Part shown: positions 35,348-44,419 of the stretch, piece by piece | Layout of the letters: every line of letters begins with the position of its first letter | Position numbering within the stretch: the stretch's first letter is position 1 | NCBI RefSeq assembly: GCF_018408855.1 | Contig: NZ_AP024325.1 | Location: 1,488,001 to 1,552,000 of the forward strand | Length of the DNA: 64,000 bases | Origin: Caballeronia sp. NK8 | GTDB lineage: Bacteria; Pseudomonadota; Gammaproteobacteria; Burkholderiales; Burkholderiaceae | Direction of reading: 5' to 3' | The notes under the pieces: generated by a model | Database searches by the model: none | Told to the model about the DNA's origin: nothing | What the model saw: the letters and a program-made list of their open reading frames with translations, nothing else | Position numbers and translations under genes: made by a program

Positions 35348-37159
35348 ATGGCATCAGAGATCAAACGTCTTCACATCGAACGCTTCCGCGGAGTTCGAGA
35401 ATTGACGTGGCACCCCCAGCCCGGCCTGAACCTACTACTAGGTGGGGGCAACGTTGGTAAGTCAACGATCCTGGAGGCGATCGGTCTTCTGCTCAGCCCG
35501 ACTACGAGCTACACGCTGTTGGACTCGGACTATTTGGATCGTCTCGTCGAAGACGGGTTTCTCATTGAAGCGGTCATGAGTCTCCCTGGAGATGTGAATC
35601 GCCAGAGCAGCATGGCATGGCCATGGGAATGGGATGGTCAGGACGCTGTACTTCAGTTGGCTGTGGAGCCGGAAATTGCGGCGCCAGCACAGGCTCCTCA
35701 ACCCGCAAGGCCTGCAGTCTACAAGGTCCGCGTCCGTGGCACAGCGGACTTGGAACTCGTGTACGAAATCGTGCAGCCGGACGAAAGCGTCACGGTATTC
35801 TCCGTCGCATTGCGCCGCCAGATTGGACTCGTGCGCTTGCTGGGCGATGACCAAAGCGATCGCGACCTGCGGCTGCTTGTTGGATCCGGCCTCGACCGGC
35901 TAATCAATGACCGTGGTCTACGCGCGCGGCTTGGGCGGGAGTTTGCCGCTAACTCCGTTGATCAGCATCTCGAAGCCGAGCCACGTACTCGCCTGGAGCA
36001 ACTCGATCAGGACTTCGCTGAGCGTCAACTTCCAAACCGGCTTGGCCTGGCCTTCACCGGGGGCGCCGGTCAGTCTATTAACGCACTCATCGGTCTCACC
36101 GCCATTAAGAACGACGTGGTATTGCCCCTTGCAACTTGGGGCTCGGGCACCCGTCGTTTGGCTGCGCTGGCAATCGCAGATTGCCTGCAGGACGGCCACC
36201 CGATCACCCTCGTGGATGAGCTCGAACGTGGGCTTGAACCCTATCGCCAGCGTCAGCTTGTTCGCCATATTGCTGCCGGACAAGGCCAGACTTTTGTCAC
36301 CACGCATAGCGCCTCCGTTGTGACCACGGCAATTGACGCGTCAATATGGTACGTCGACACCGGCGCAAGGGTCGGTACGCTCGCGCGAGAGAAGGTATCC
36401 CGCCATCTAGCCCGAGACCCAGAGGCGTTTCTGGCGCGGCTCACCCTCGTCGCTGAAGGCGCAACCGAGGTCGGGTTCCTCCAAGAAATCTTCGATCACG
36501 AACTGCCCGGATGGAAGGACCGCGGCGTTCACATCGCAGACGGCGGCGGCAATGACGACACCCTGATCCTACTTGAAGCGCTTTCGACCGGCGGAGTGAA
36601 ATTTGCCGGATTTGTCGACAACGAGAACAGGTACGCAGGGCGATGGCGCGCCGTGGCGGACCGCGTCGGCGCGCTTCTATTCCAGTGGAACGCCGGCAAC
36701 ATGGAAGAGAATGTGATTCCGCTGTTCGCCGCCGAACAGGTTCAAATGCTCATCGCTGATCCAGAAGGAGAAAAAACCGGGCTCCGGTTGCGGACGCTTG
36801 CCGATAGGCTGGAAACAGCCGACGCCTCGTTCGAGGCACTGAGCGCGCTCGCATTAGCGCGCCGCGGCGAAATCATCGACGGCCCAGCGCACCCCCTGCT
36901 CCCTTGGATCGTTGAAGCCGCAACGGGTAAGGTACCCGATGTACTACGCGACGCGCCGGCGGCACAACGCAACCCCTTCAAGGGACATGCGGGAGCATGG
37001 TTCAAAAGCATCGAAGGCGGTCGTGAACTGGCCGGAAAAGTTTACGGCTCTGGTGTCTGGGATAGACAACTGAATGCCGTGCTGCGGGGTTTCGTCGACG
37101 CGGTTATCCTCGCACAGGCCGATCCGGTTCCTGCTGCGGCCAGGAGGCAGGCCCGGTGA
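35348..37159 (+). CDS. gajA: GajA-like OLD-family ATPase/TOPRIM nuclease (Gabija)
   Basis: This 603-residue protein has an ABC-type ATPase domain: Walker A GGGNVGKST (residues 32-40), signature-like WGSGTRRLAAL, Walker B ITLVDELERGLEP and H-loop FVTTHSA. A TOPRIM nuclease domain follows, with Glu370 (LVAEGATEV) and the acidic FVDNEN at 424-426. This order and length match class 2 OLD nucleases, the GajA subunit of the Gabija anti-phage system. GajA cuts DNA when nucleotide pools fall during infection. The stop overlaps the next gene's start by four bases (GTGA), giving the tight gajA-gajB pair that defines Gabija. The start is the ATG at 35348; the ten codons before it are not needed. Confidence 0.88.
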   Translation: MASEIKRLHIERFRGVRELTWHPQPGLNLLLGGGNVGKSTILEAIGLLLSPTTSYTLLDSDYLDRLVEDGFLIEAVMSLPGDVNRQSSMAWPWEWDGQDAVLQLAVEPEIAAPAQAPQPARPAVYKVRVRGTADLELVYEIVQPDESVTVFSVALRRQIGLVRLLGDDQSDRDLRLLVGSGLDRLINDRGLRARLGREFAANSVDQHLEAEPRTRLEQLDQDFAERQLPNRLGLAFTGGAGQSINALIGLTAIKNDVVLPLATWGSGTRRLAALAIADCLQDGHPITLVDELERGLEPYRQRQLVRHIAAGQGQTFVTTHSASVVTTAIDASIWYVDTGARVGTLAREKVSRHLARDPEAFLARLTLVAEGATEVGFLQEIFDHELPGWKDRGVHIADGGGNDDTLILLEALSTGGVKFAGFVDNENRYAGRWRAVADRVGALLFQWNAGNMEENVIPLFAAEQVQMLIADPEGEKTGLRLRTLADRLETADASFEALSALALARRGEIIDGPAHPLLPWIVEAATGKVPDVLRDAPAAQRNPFKGHAGAWFKSIEGGRELAGKVYGSGVWDRQLNAVLRGFVDAVILAQADPVPAAARRQAR

Positions 37160-38679
37160 GCGACGCCTCGGTCGCTGAAGCGCTGCGGACAGAGGTGCAG
37201 CGTGTCGTTGTTGAGGCGCCTGCAGGCACGGGCAAAACATATCAAGCCGCCAGCTACGCTCGGGATGCTACAACAGGCCTGGGTAAAGGCCAGCGGGTAC
37301 TGATATTGGCCCATACACATTCCGCCTGTGGCGTCTTCTCGTCGAGAACGACCGACTTGGCGGGACGGCTGAGAATTGGGACCATCGACTCACTCGTCGC
37401 AACGATCGCCCAGATCTACCACCGTGCTCTTGACCTACCTGCAGATATTCACGCTTGGTCGATTGCTCGAGGAGCCGAATGCTACGCCGACCTCGCAGAC
37501 AGGGTACTGCGCCTGATCGTCCGTTCACCTGGTATCGCTGGCGCGGTCGCAGAACGACACCCCATCATTATCTGCGACGAGCATCAGGACGCCAGCCAGG
37601 ATCAACACACGATCGTCGATATGCTTGGACAGGCAGGTGCGAAAGTGCGGTTTTTTGGCGACCCTATGCAGATGATTTTCAGTACAGGGCGGGAACGCGA
37701 ATCACATGAGACTCAATGGCGCGATCTCGTGGCAAGCGCCAACGCCTTCGAGCACCTGGACACTGCACACCGCTGGACTAATGGCTCTCCTGAACTGGGC
37801 GCCTGGGTGCTCGAACAGCGCGAGCGGCTAAGTGCCGGCGGCAGCGTCAATCTGGGGAACCGGTTGCCCAGAGGCTTACGCCTGTTGCGGGCAGACAATC
37901 GTGCGCCGCGCTTTGGCGGCTTCCAGCTAAGTCCGGTGGAACGTCGTCCGCTCGACATCGTGGTCCGGGACAGTCCGAACCTGCTGGTGTTGACCGCTCA
38001 CAATAAAACGGTACTCGGTCTCAACGCGTTCTGGGGAGCCCGCATACCGATCTGGGAGGGTTATACGAGACACGCCTTGAGTGATCTCCTTGCGGCCTGC
38101 CGCGTCCGGTCCGGCGATCCTGTCGCCCTCGGCAGGGCAATGTGTGTCTTCCTCGAAGCGGTCGGAAAAGGCTTCTCGCCCACAGCCTTCGGCAATCGAC
38201 TTGCTCAGGAACTGGAAACCCACTGCGTGAGACCCTGCCGCGGGAAACCTGCAGAGATTCAATCGATAGCTCGGCTGATTTTGCAGAAGCCCACCCATAC
38301 CGGCGTCGGCGAAGCAATCGATCGCATCCATCACCTGATGAATACGAGCCAGCATTTCGGCGACGCCCGCATCGACCTACGGACGGAATTTGCTCAGGCA
38401 CGGCGCATTCAGGTGCACCCTGACATCAGCACCGTGCTTGCAGGACTTGCTTATCAGCGCGGCAAAGGAAGTGACCGGATGCCGTTCCGGTCGATCAGCA
38501 CGATCCACAAGTCCAAAGGGCTTGAATGCGATCGCGCCGTTCTGATTCCTTGTGACGCTGGCAGTCTCGCGCCCAATCAGAAAAACCGATGTCTGCTGTA
38601 CGTTGCGCTTAGCCGATCTTGCGAGGAACTCACGCTTGTGGTGCCGAACGACAACCCGTCCCCGCTCCTCGAACTGTAG
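37156..38679 (+). CDS. gajB: GajB-like UvrD/PcrA-family helicase (Gabija)
   Basis: This 507-residue superfamily 1 helicase has all main motifs: Walker A APAGTGKT (residues 21-28), IICDEHQDAS (motif II, DEHQ), FFGDPMQMIF (motif III), STIHKSKGLECDRAVLI (motif V) and LLYVALSRSCEEL (motif VI). It is short for UvrD and matches GajB, which senses DNA ends or nucleotides and activates GajA. It begins at a GTG that overlaps the gajA stop, so translation is coupled. No other gene follows in the operon; a non-coding stretch with repeats comes next. It is an intact partner for gajA and makes this the clearest defence module in the window. Confidence 0.88.
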   Translation: MSDASVAEALRTEVQRVVVEAPAGTGKTYQAASYARDATTGLGKGQRVLILAHTHSACGVFSSRTTDLAGRLRIGTIDSLVATIAQIYHRALDLPADIHAWSIARGAECYADLADRVLRLIVRSPGIAGAVAERHPIIICDEHQDASQDQHTIVDMLGQAGAKVRFFGDPMQMIFSTGRERESHETQWRDLVASANAFEHLDTAHRWTNGSPELGAWVLEQRERLSAGGSVNLGNRLPRGLRLLRADNRAPRFGGFQLSPVERRPLDIVVRDSPNLLVLTAHNKTVLGLNAFWGARIPIWEGYTRHALSDLLAACRVRSGDPVALGRAMCVFLEAVGKGFSPTAFGNRLAQELETHCVRPCRGKPAEIQSIARLILQKPTHTGVGEAIDRIHHLMNTSQHFGDARIDLRTEFAQARRIQVHPDISTVLAGLAYQRGKGSDRMPFRSISTIHKSKGLECDRAVLIPCDAGSLAPNQKNRCLLYVALSRSCEELTLVVPNDNPSPLLEL

Positions 38680-39810
38680 CCTCATCGTGTCCGAACATCG
38701 CATGTGCATAAGCTGGTAACGAGCGCCGACTACGCATGCCGTCGAACACGATGCAAGGTCGGGCATGCCGAAGCGATGCCGCAGCTAGCCGCCAAACGCC
38801 AAGAGCAGCGAGCTACTATGCCGCCGGGTCCTTTCGCGTATGTGGCATAACTGAACCGCCTTCACAGACGGGCGACCTTCGGGCGAACCGGGTATCGCAA
38901 TCTAACAGACGCCTCGTGGTCGGACCGGTTAGTACGTCGCAAATTTGGACTCTTACTTACCTACAGGCACCAAGCCGCACAGCTAATCTCAGTGTTGTGC
39001 AAGTGTCGATACTAACCTAATGATCCATTGAGACTGGCAGAAGTCTTCGGCAGTTAACGATGCGCAACAGGCAAGTTAACTCTGCGGCACGAATCCAGGC
39101 AGTTGCTTTCTGTCGTCGTCGCTAATCCGACAGCGGTATTGTTAACTAACACTTCTGGCTGGGATGCATCGGTCAGGCGGGCTCGACGATGAGTTAACGA
39201 AGGCGGATCGTTCACTCGGCCCGAAGCATAATTGTTGCGGGACCTGCATCGGAGACAATGATCGACGAGTGGCGTCTCCGGCCGCCGATCGCGTTAACGT
39301 GGCATTCCGTATAGCGTAGATTCTTCGCAGTTGCTGCCCGCTGCGTCGCCGGGAGCCAAGAGCGTGCTTCCTTCCCTCAACGAGGCGCAAAGGCAGACGT
39401 GGCAAGGCCGGCCAGGCTTTCTGTGCGTCTCCAGCTTCGTCGCTTTGAGCCCGGTACAGACTTTTCGCTCGCTGGGGAGCCGTCCACAGTCCAAAAAACA
39501 AGGACTTGGACGATGATTTGGTACGACCTCTTTTGCGCATCATCAGCTTGGTCGGCATGATGTCTGATGCGCGAGAGTGAAGTTGCCCGCATTCTAGACA
39601 GCGCGACGACGCGCAAATCTCGGAACAAAGCGAAAGCGCTATTGGGAATATGAAATGCGGCGTTTCGCACATGCCGCGCTCATGCGCTTGGGGAATCGAA
39701 ATGATTCACGCCGCTGCGCTTTCGCGTGACGCTATCAGCATCACGAGCATGCCGATTCGCTCAGCGCGATCCGCCACGGCGCGCAGCGAAACAGCGCGTT
39801 TCCGTTTTAC
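38680..39810. other. Non-coding stretch at the island-core junction
   Basis: No supported gene on either strand. The first 350 bp have no obvious structure, the middle carries the GTTAAC cluster listed separately, and from about 39.7 kb composition changes to the high GC of the following genes. The open frames in 39.3-39.7 kb have no family motifs. This is probably the distal end of the Tn7-like element plus flanking scar. Confidence 0.5.
39051..39296. repeat. Cluster of five GTTAAC palindromes, candidate TnsB-site array
   Basis: GTTAAC occurs near 39052, 39075, 39141, 39193 and 39292. A 6-mer would be expected about once in 4 kb, so five in about 250 bp is not chance. Looser relatives (CTAACAGACG, GGTTAGTACG, GCTAATCC) lie nearby. 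Spacing is irregular (about 23, 66, 52 and 99 bp). This resembles the spread of TnsB-binding sites at Tn7 ends, which also contain a TTAA(A)C core. It could instead bind some other protein. Confidence 0.45.
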
Positions 39811-40986
39811 TCAGCACGAAGCAGGCGCGGCTTTGGTCGCACCTGTCAGCAGCAGTTCGATCAGATCGCGCACGCTGCGGATCGCCGCGCCGAACGGCAG
39901 CTTCTCGCGTCCACGGAAAAACAGCCCGTTGCCGACATCGCCGCGCAAGGCAGCGGCCAGCCGCGTATCGATGCAGAAGTGGCCGAACTTCTCGATGCCG
40001 TCGCGCAGGCCGCACGCGCTCAGGCAGTCGAGCGCCGACGGGCACGCCTGCTTGCGCGCGCCGATCTTCGTGCGGATGCGTTCTTCATTGCGCAGATAGC
40101 GCATGAGCCAGGGCGTCTTGACGGCGCGCGCGGGCAGTCCCGTCACGCTGACGAATTCGACGATATCGTCCGGCGTCGCCTCGACCAGCACGCGCTTGAA
40201 GTCGGGATGCGCGTCGCCCTCTTCGGTGACGGCGAACGGCGTACCGATCTGCACGCCGTTCGCGCCCGCCGCGAGCCACTTGCGCACTGCTTCGTGACTG
40301 TTGATGCCGCCCGCGACAATCACCGGCACGTCTTCGCGCTTGAGTCCGAGCGCTGCGAAAGATGCATCGAGTTCCGTCAGCACGCGCTCGAAACCGAAGC
40401 GCTCGTCGTGCATGTCCGCGACGGCGGCGACGCCCAGATGACCGCCCGCGTGCGCCGGATGCTCGATCACGATGGCATCGGGCAGGCGGCCTTTTTTCAT
40501 CCACTTCTTGAGCACGAGCGTGACGCCACGGCTGTCGGAGAGAATCGGGATCAGCGCGATATCGCAGCCTGCGGTGAGATCGGGCAAGTCGAGCGGCAGG
40601 CCCGCGCCCATCACGATGGCGTTCGCGCCCTCGTCGCACGCGACGCGCGCGTAATCCGCATGCGCGCTCACCGCCTTCATCACGTTGACGGCGATCATGC
40701 CGCGCCCTTGCGACAACTCGCGCGCCGCCCTGATCTCGCGTGCGAGCGCGATCAGGTTCGCGCGTTCGAGCGTCGGGCGCGAGTGGTCTTCACGGCACAT
40801 CGCGAGCAGATCCTCGTGATGATGACGCAAGTCGATGCTCGCGATGGTGCCGAACGCGCCTTCACGCGCGACGCTGCCCGCCAGCCGGTGCGCGGAAATG
40901 CCGACGCCCATGCCGCCCTGCACGATCGGCAGAAGGCTGCGACCGCGAATCTTGAGCGGCGCGAAGGAATGTGCGTGAGAGGTCAT
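39811..40986 (-). CDS. Nitronate monooxygenase (2-nitropropane dioxygenase family)
   Basis: This FMN-dependent TIM-barrel enzyme oxidises nitronates to carbonyl compounds and nitrite. From the ATG at 40986 it has 391 residues. Family segments are PIVQGGMGVGISAHRLAGSV, ANAIVMGAGLPLDLPDL, EHPAHAGGHLG and PVIVAGGINSHEAVRKWLAA, followed by GANGVQIGTPFAVTEE, which includes the FMN phosphate-binding loop; HAGGH contains the usual catalytic-region His. The same frame is open 100 codons further upstream, but those residues belong to other protein families (see the relic), so the start should be at 40986 or the Met nine codons before. Cysteines in the C-terminal KQACPSALDCLSACG are unusual but common in this branch. 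It is the first core gene beyond the island. Confidence 0.88.
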   Translation of the reverse strand: MTSHAHSFAPLKIRGRSLLPIVQGGMGVGISAHRLAGSVAREGAFGTIASIDLRHHHEDLLAMCREDHSRPTLERANLIALAREIRAARELSQGRGMIAVNVMKAVSAHADYARVACDEGANAIVMGAGLPLDLPDLTAGCDIALIPILSDSRGVTLVLKKWMKKGRLPDAIVIEHPAHAGGHLGVAAVADMHDERFGFERVLTELDASFAALGLKREDVPVIVAGGINSHEAVRKWLAAGANGVQIGTPFAVTEEGDAHPDFKRVLVEATPDDIVEFVSVTGLPARAVKTPWLMRYLRNEERIRTKIGARKQACPSALDCLSACGLRDGIEKFGHFCIDTRLAAALRGDVGNGLFFRGREKLPFGAAIRSVRDLIELLLTGATKAAPASC

Positions 40987-41286
40987 GGGCGATTCGGTTT
41001 GATATGAATTCATGGTGTCCGGCTTGACGATCGCGACCTGCACGCGACTCGTGAGATTGAGCTTGCGCAGAATGTTTGCGCCTGCCGCCGCCTTGCGAAT
41101 CGCGCTCGCGAGCGTTTCGGCTTCGATGCTCTTCAGCAGTTCTTCGGGATCGTAGCCGTGTCCATCATCCTCGACAAGGAGGCTGAAGTCGCGATCATTG
41201 ACGATCGTCACGGTAATGCGTTGCGCTTCCGCGTGCTTGCGAATGAGGGTGTGCGCGATAGTTGCCACGCCTTCCTGAGACTTCAA
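40987..41286 (-). pseudogene. In-frame relic of a two-component system
   Basis: The 100 codons in front of the nitronate monooxygenase carry two unrelated fragments. KHAEAQRITVTIVNDRDFSL then LVEDDGHGYDPEEL is the N and G1 box region of a histidine-kinase ATPase domain. ANILRKLNLTSRVQVAIVK is the end of a LuxR-type DNA-binding domain from a response regulator. Large parts of both genes are deleted and what is left is fused in frame with the next gene. A gene finder would give a false 491-residue fusion protein here. Confidence 0.75.
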
Positions 41287-41296
41287 TAGCTTCTAT

Positions 41297-42409
41297 TCAA
41301 GCCTTCTGCGAAGCCAGCGCAATGCAGCTCCCGGCATCGATCGAAAAGTGGATGGTCTCCCCGACCGGCGTCTTGTGCGACGGATGCACGCGCGCCAGCA
41401 CGATCTGTTCGCCGATGCGAATCTGGAAATCGAGCGTTTCCCCGAGAAACACTTTCGCCGCGACAGTGCCGGTGTACACGTTGCGCGCGCTCAGGCCATC
41501 GAGCGATTCATGGACCATCACGTTTTCCGGGCGCACGGAGATCACGACTTCATCGCCGGGGCGGCACGACACCGCGTTCGCCACCGCGATCACGCCGATC
41601 GACGATTCGATCAGCACGTTGCCATCATCGCCTTCGCAGTCGCGCACGCGGCCATCGATGAAGTTGGTCGTGCCCACGAAGTCCGCGACGAACTTGCAGT
41701 TCGGCAGATCGTAGATCGCGCGCGGCGCGGCTTTCTGCACGATCTGGCCATCTTTCATCACGGCGATTTCATGCGACAGCGCGAGCGCTTCTTCCTGATC
41801 GTGCGTCACGTAGATGGTCGTGATACGCAGTTCGCGCTGCATGCGCTTCAACTCGAAGCGCATCTTGTCGCGCAGTTTTGCATCGAGGTTCGAGAGCGGT
41901 TCATCGAGCAGCAACAGCTTCGGCTCCATCACGAGCGCGCGCGCGAGCGCGAGGCGCTGTTGCTGGCCGCCCGACATGCGCGTCGCATCGCGGTCCGCGA
42001 CATGATCGAGACCGACCGCCGTCAGCACGCGCATCACCTTTGCTTCGATCTCGCGCTTCGAGTATTTCTTCTCGCCCACTTCAAGCGGAAAGCTCGCGTT
42101 GCGAAACACCGTCATGTGCGGCCAGATGGCGTATGACTGAAACACCATGCCGAACTTGCGACGGTTCGGCGGCACGAAGGTGTCGTCGCGCGCGGAAAAT
42201 ACGGTCACGCCGTTCACGGAAATGGAACCATCTACCGGACGCTCCAGCCCGGCAATGGAACGCAACGTCGTCGTCTTGCCGCAGCCGCTCGGGCCGAGCA
42301 GCGTGAAGAGCTTGCCTTCGGGCACATCGAACGACACGTCGCGAGCCGCGCGCACGCGCACGTTGTTGCCATCGACATATTCGGTGTTCAGTCCTTGTAC
42401 GTTCAGCAC
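41297..42409 (-). CDS. ABC importer ATPase (Fe/thiamine/2-aminoethylphosphonate type)
   Basis: This 371-residue ATPase has Walker A LLGPSGCGKTTTLRSIAGLE, Q-loop VFQSYAIWPHMTVF, signature RMSGGQQQRLALARAL and Walker B LLLLDEPLSNLDAKLR, and a C-terminal TOBE-type domain (VISVRPENVMVHES). I chose the GTG at 42409: it has GGAG eight bases upstream and starts at the domain (LNVQGLNTEY), whereas the longer frame overlaps the permease gene. It powers the fused permease encoded just upstream (23 bp). The pair resembles FbpBC/PhnT-type importers for ferric iron, thiamine, spermidine or phosphonates. No solute-binding gene is adjacent, so the substrate cannot be named. Confidence 0.9.
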   Translation of the reverse strand: MLNVQGLNTEYVDGNNVRVRAARDVSFDVPEGKLFTLLGPSGCGKTTTLRSIAGLERPVDGSISVNGVTVFSARDDTFVPPNRRKFGMVFQSYAIWPHMTVFRNASFPLEVGEKKYSKREIEAKVMRVLTAVGLDHVADRDATRMSGGQQQRLALARALVMEPKLLLLDEPLSNLDAKLRDKMRFELKRMQRELRITTIYVTHDQEEALALSHEIAVMKDGQIVQKAAPRAIYDLPNCKFVADFVGTTNFIDGRVRDCEGDDGNVLIESSIGVIAVANAVSCRPGDEVVISVRPENVMVHESLDGLSARNVYTGTVAAKVFLGETLDFQIRIGEQIVLARVHPSHKTPVGETIHFSIDAGSCIALASQKA

Positions 42410-42432
42410 TTGCGTCTCCGATGGTGTTCGTT

Positions 42433-44175
42433 TCAGGCGTGGTTCGCTTTCACGCCGAACTTCGCGCCGATCCATTGCAGCAGCATGACGAGCGCGAGCA
42501 ACGCGAGCACGAGCATCACCGAGAGCGCCGAGAGCTCCACGTATTGCCCGTTCTGCCAAAGCTCCCAGATCACGATCGACACCGTCTCCGAGCCGGGGCT
42601 GTAGAGCAGGATCGAACTCGACAGCTCGCGGATCGACACGATCATCACGTAGATCCAGCCCGCGAGCAGGCCCGGCTTCAGGAGCGGCAGCACGATGCGG
42701 AAGAACGTCGCGCTCCAGCTCGCGCAGCTCATCGCGGCGGACTCTTCGAGTTCCTTGTGAATCTGCACCATCGATGTCGTCGTGTAGCGCATGCCGTACG
42801 GCATGAAGCGCGTGATGTACGCAATCAGCAGAATCCACAGCGTCCCGTAGATGCCGATATCGACCTTCAGCGAAACGATCATGAACGACAGGCCGAGCAC
42901 GAGCCCCGGGAACACGAGCGGCAGCGATGCGAGGTTGTCGAGCAGCCAGCGGCCCGGTAGCTTCGTCTTGATGACGATCCAGCAGATCACCGCGGACAGC
43001 AGCATGACGGCGGTCGCGCAGCCGAACGAGAGCAGGAGGCTGTTGACGACCGCGTGACGCAACGTCGAGAGATGCAGGATGTATCCGTAAGCATCGAACG
43101 AAAGGTGATGCAGCGCGGCGAGCGATGGCGTGCGGTAATACTTCTGCAGCGACGACCACAGCAGCACCGCGAACGGCAACGCGACGATCAGCAAAAAGTA
43201 GACGACGAACACGCCGGCCGTCAGATAACGCCATTTACCGATGTCGACCACGCGCGGACGAAAGCCCTTGCCGCTCATCGTCGAATATTTGCCGCCGCCC
43301 GAGGAGACGCGCGATTGCAGATAGAGGCCGACCGAGGTGATGACGAGCAGCAGCATCGAGTAAGAGGAAGCGAGTCCGATCTGACTCGGATACTGCTCGA
43401 TCGCCTCGTAGATCGACGACGTGAACACCTGCAGCTTCACCGGCAAGCCGATCAGCGCGGGCACTTCGAACGATTCGAGCGCGCGCACGAAGAGAATCAG
43501 CAGCGTCGAGACGATGGCCGGAAACGCGAGCCGCAGCGTGATGTGCCACATCGTCCGCGCGATGCCCGCGCCGCTCATCAGCGACGATTCCTCCAGCGAC
43601 GGGTCCATGCCGCGAAAGGCGGCGGACATGAGGAGGAAGGCCATCGTCGAATAATGCAGGCCGTCGACCCAGATCATGCCGCCCATGCTGTAGATGTCGA
43701 AGAAGGGTTTCGTCACGCCGAACAGCGAGCCGAGCGCCACGTTGAGCACGCCGATTTTCGGGCTCGCGAGGAAGATCCACGCGATCGTGAAAAGGATGCT
43801 CGGGACGATCAGCGGGACGATGGTGATGGCGTAGAAAAACTTGCGGAAAGGCGTGTTGGTGCGCTCGATGATCCACGCCAGCACGGTGCCGATCGCGAAC
43901 GACACGCAGGCGGCGCCGAACGCGAACTTGAGCGAGTTGAAGAGCGTGCGCAGCGTTTCGGGACTGCCGTACGCGAGCCTGTAATTGCCGAAGGTGAAGG
44001 CGGCGGGGTTATCGGCGACTTGCGGCGTGAAGAAGCTCTGCCAGAAGAGGAACACGAGCGGGATCAGCGCGAGCACGCCCGCGATGACGACCGCGCCGCC
44101 GATCACGAGCCACTTCGCATCGAGCCGCGTGGAACGCGACAGGGCTGCCTTCATCGCATCGATTGTCAGTTCCAA
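42433..44175 (-). CDS. Double-domain ABC permease (Fe/thiamine/phosphonate type)
   Basis: This 580-residue inner-membrane protein has two homologous permease halves with about twelve hydrophobic spans (LVIGGAVVIAGVLALIPLVF, and VFVVYFLLIVALPFAVLLW at the start of half two). EAA loops such as LEESSLMSGAGIARTMWHIT and LEESAAMSCASWSATFFRIV contact the ATPase encoded downstream. Fused permeases of this size are typical of FbpB- and PhnU-like importers. A TTG start at 44175 is supported by AGGGGGAG upstream; an ATG at 44154 is the alternative. It and the ATPase form an operon without a binding protein, so either that gene is elsewhere or the system is a partial one. Confidence 0.9.
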   Translation of the reverse strand: MELTIDAMKAALSRSTRLDAKWLVIGGAVVIAGVLALIPLVFLFWQSFFTPQVADNPAAFTFGNYRLAYGSPETLRTLFNSLKFAFGAACVSFAIGTVLAWIIERTNTPFRKFFYAITIVPLIVPSILFTIAWIFLASPKIGVLNVALGSLFGVTKPFFDIYSMGGMIWVDGLHYSTMAFLLMSAAFRGMDPSLEESSLMSGAGIARTMWHITLRLAFPAIVSTLLILFVRALESFEVPALIGLPVKLQVFTSSIYEAIEQYPSQIGLASSYSMLLLVITSVGLYLQSRVSSGGGKYSTMSGKGFRPRVVDIGKWRYLTAGVFVVYFLLIVALPFAVLLWSSLQKYYRTPSLAALHHLSFDAYGYILHLSTLRHAVVNSLLLSFGCATAVMLLSAVICWIVIKTKLPGRWLLDNLASLPLVFPGLVLGLSFMIVSLKVDIGIYGTLWILLIAYITRFMPYGMRYTTTSMVQIHKELEESAAMSCASWSATFFRIVLPLLKPGLLAGWIYVMIVSIRELSSSILLYSPGSETVSIVIWELWQNGQYVELSALSVMLVLALLALVMLLQWIGAKFGVKANHA

Positions 44176-44419
44176 GCGCGGCTCCCCCTCGAAGTGATCG
44201 ACTGAGTTTCATCGGATGGAGCTCATCATAAACTTAGGTATCTAAGCAAATAAACCTGCGGAAAATACTGAGCACGCGCTGGCACGGCGGGCGTTCTGTG
44301 CGGCGGAATGAAATCCGCCGATAACCACGCTTTTTGACACCTGCGACCTCATCCCTTCGTTGTAGACTCCCGTACTCTCTCCCGACGGCTCAGAAAGCGC
44401 GACACCCTGTCGCATCGGG

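Noticed and set aside
16000-39300. Possible CRISPR array or cas genes that would make this a CAST element
   Set aside because: No regularly spaced direct repeats and no Cas-like protein were seen. The two selectors are ordinary TnsD-type zinc-finger proteins of 600 and 657 residues, longer than CAST TniQ proteins of the Cascade-bound type.
38680-39810. tRNA gene or glmS-type attachment site at the junction
   Set aside because: No tRNA-like cloverleaf or T-loop was found, and no glmS end is adjacent; the nearest core gene is nitronate monooxygenase.
39811-41286. A 491-residue fusion of a signalling domain with nitronate monooxygenase
   Set aside because: The upstream 100 residues join fragments of two different proteins (kinase ATPase domain and LuxR HTH) with large parts missing, so it is a relic and not a real domain fusion.
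43054-44205. Long plus-strand open frame opposite the ABC permease
   Set aside because: It is a GC-rich antisense shadow with Arg/Glu/Asp/His repeats and no family motifs; the permease on the minus strand is fully supported.
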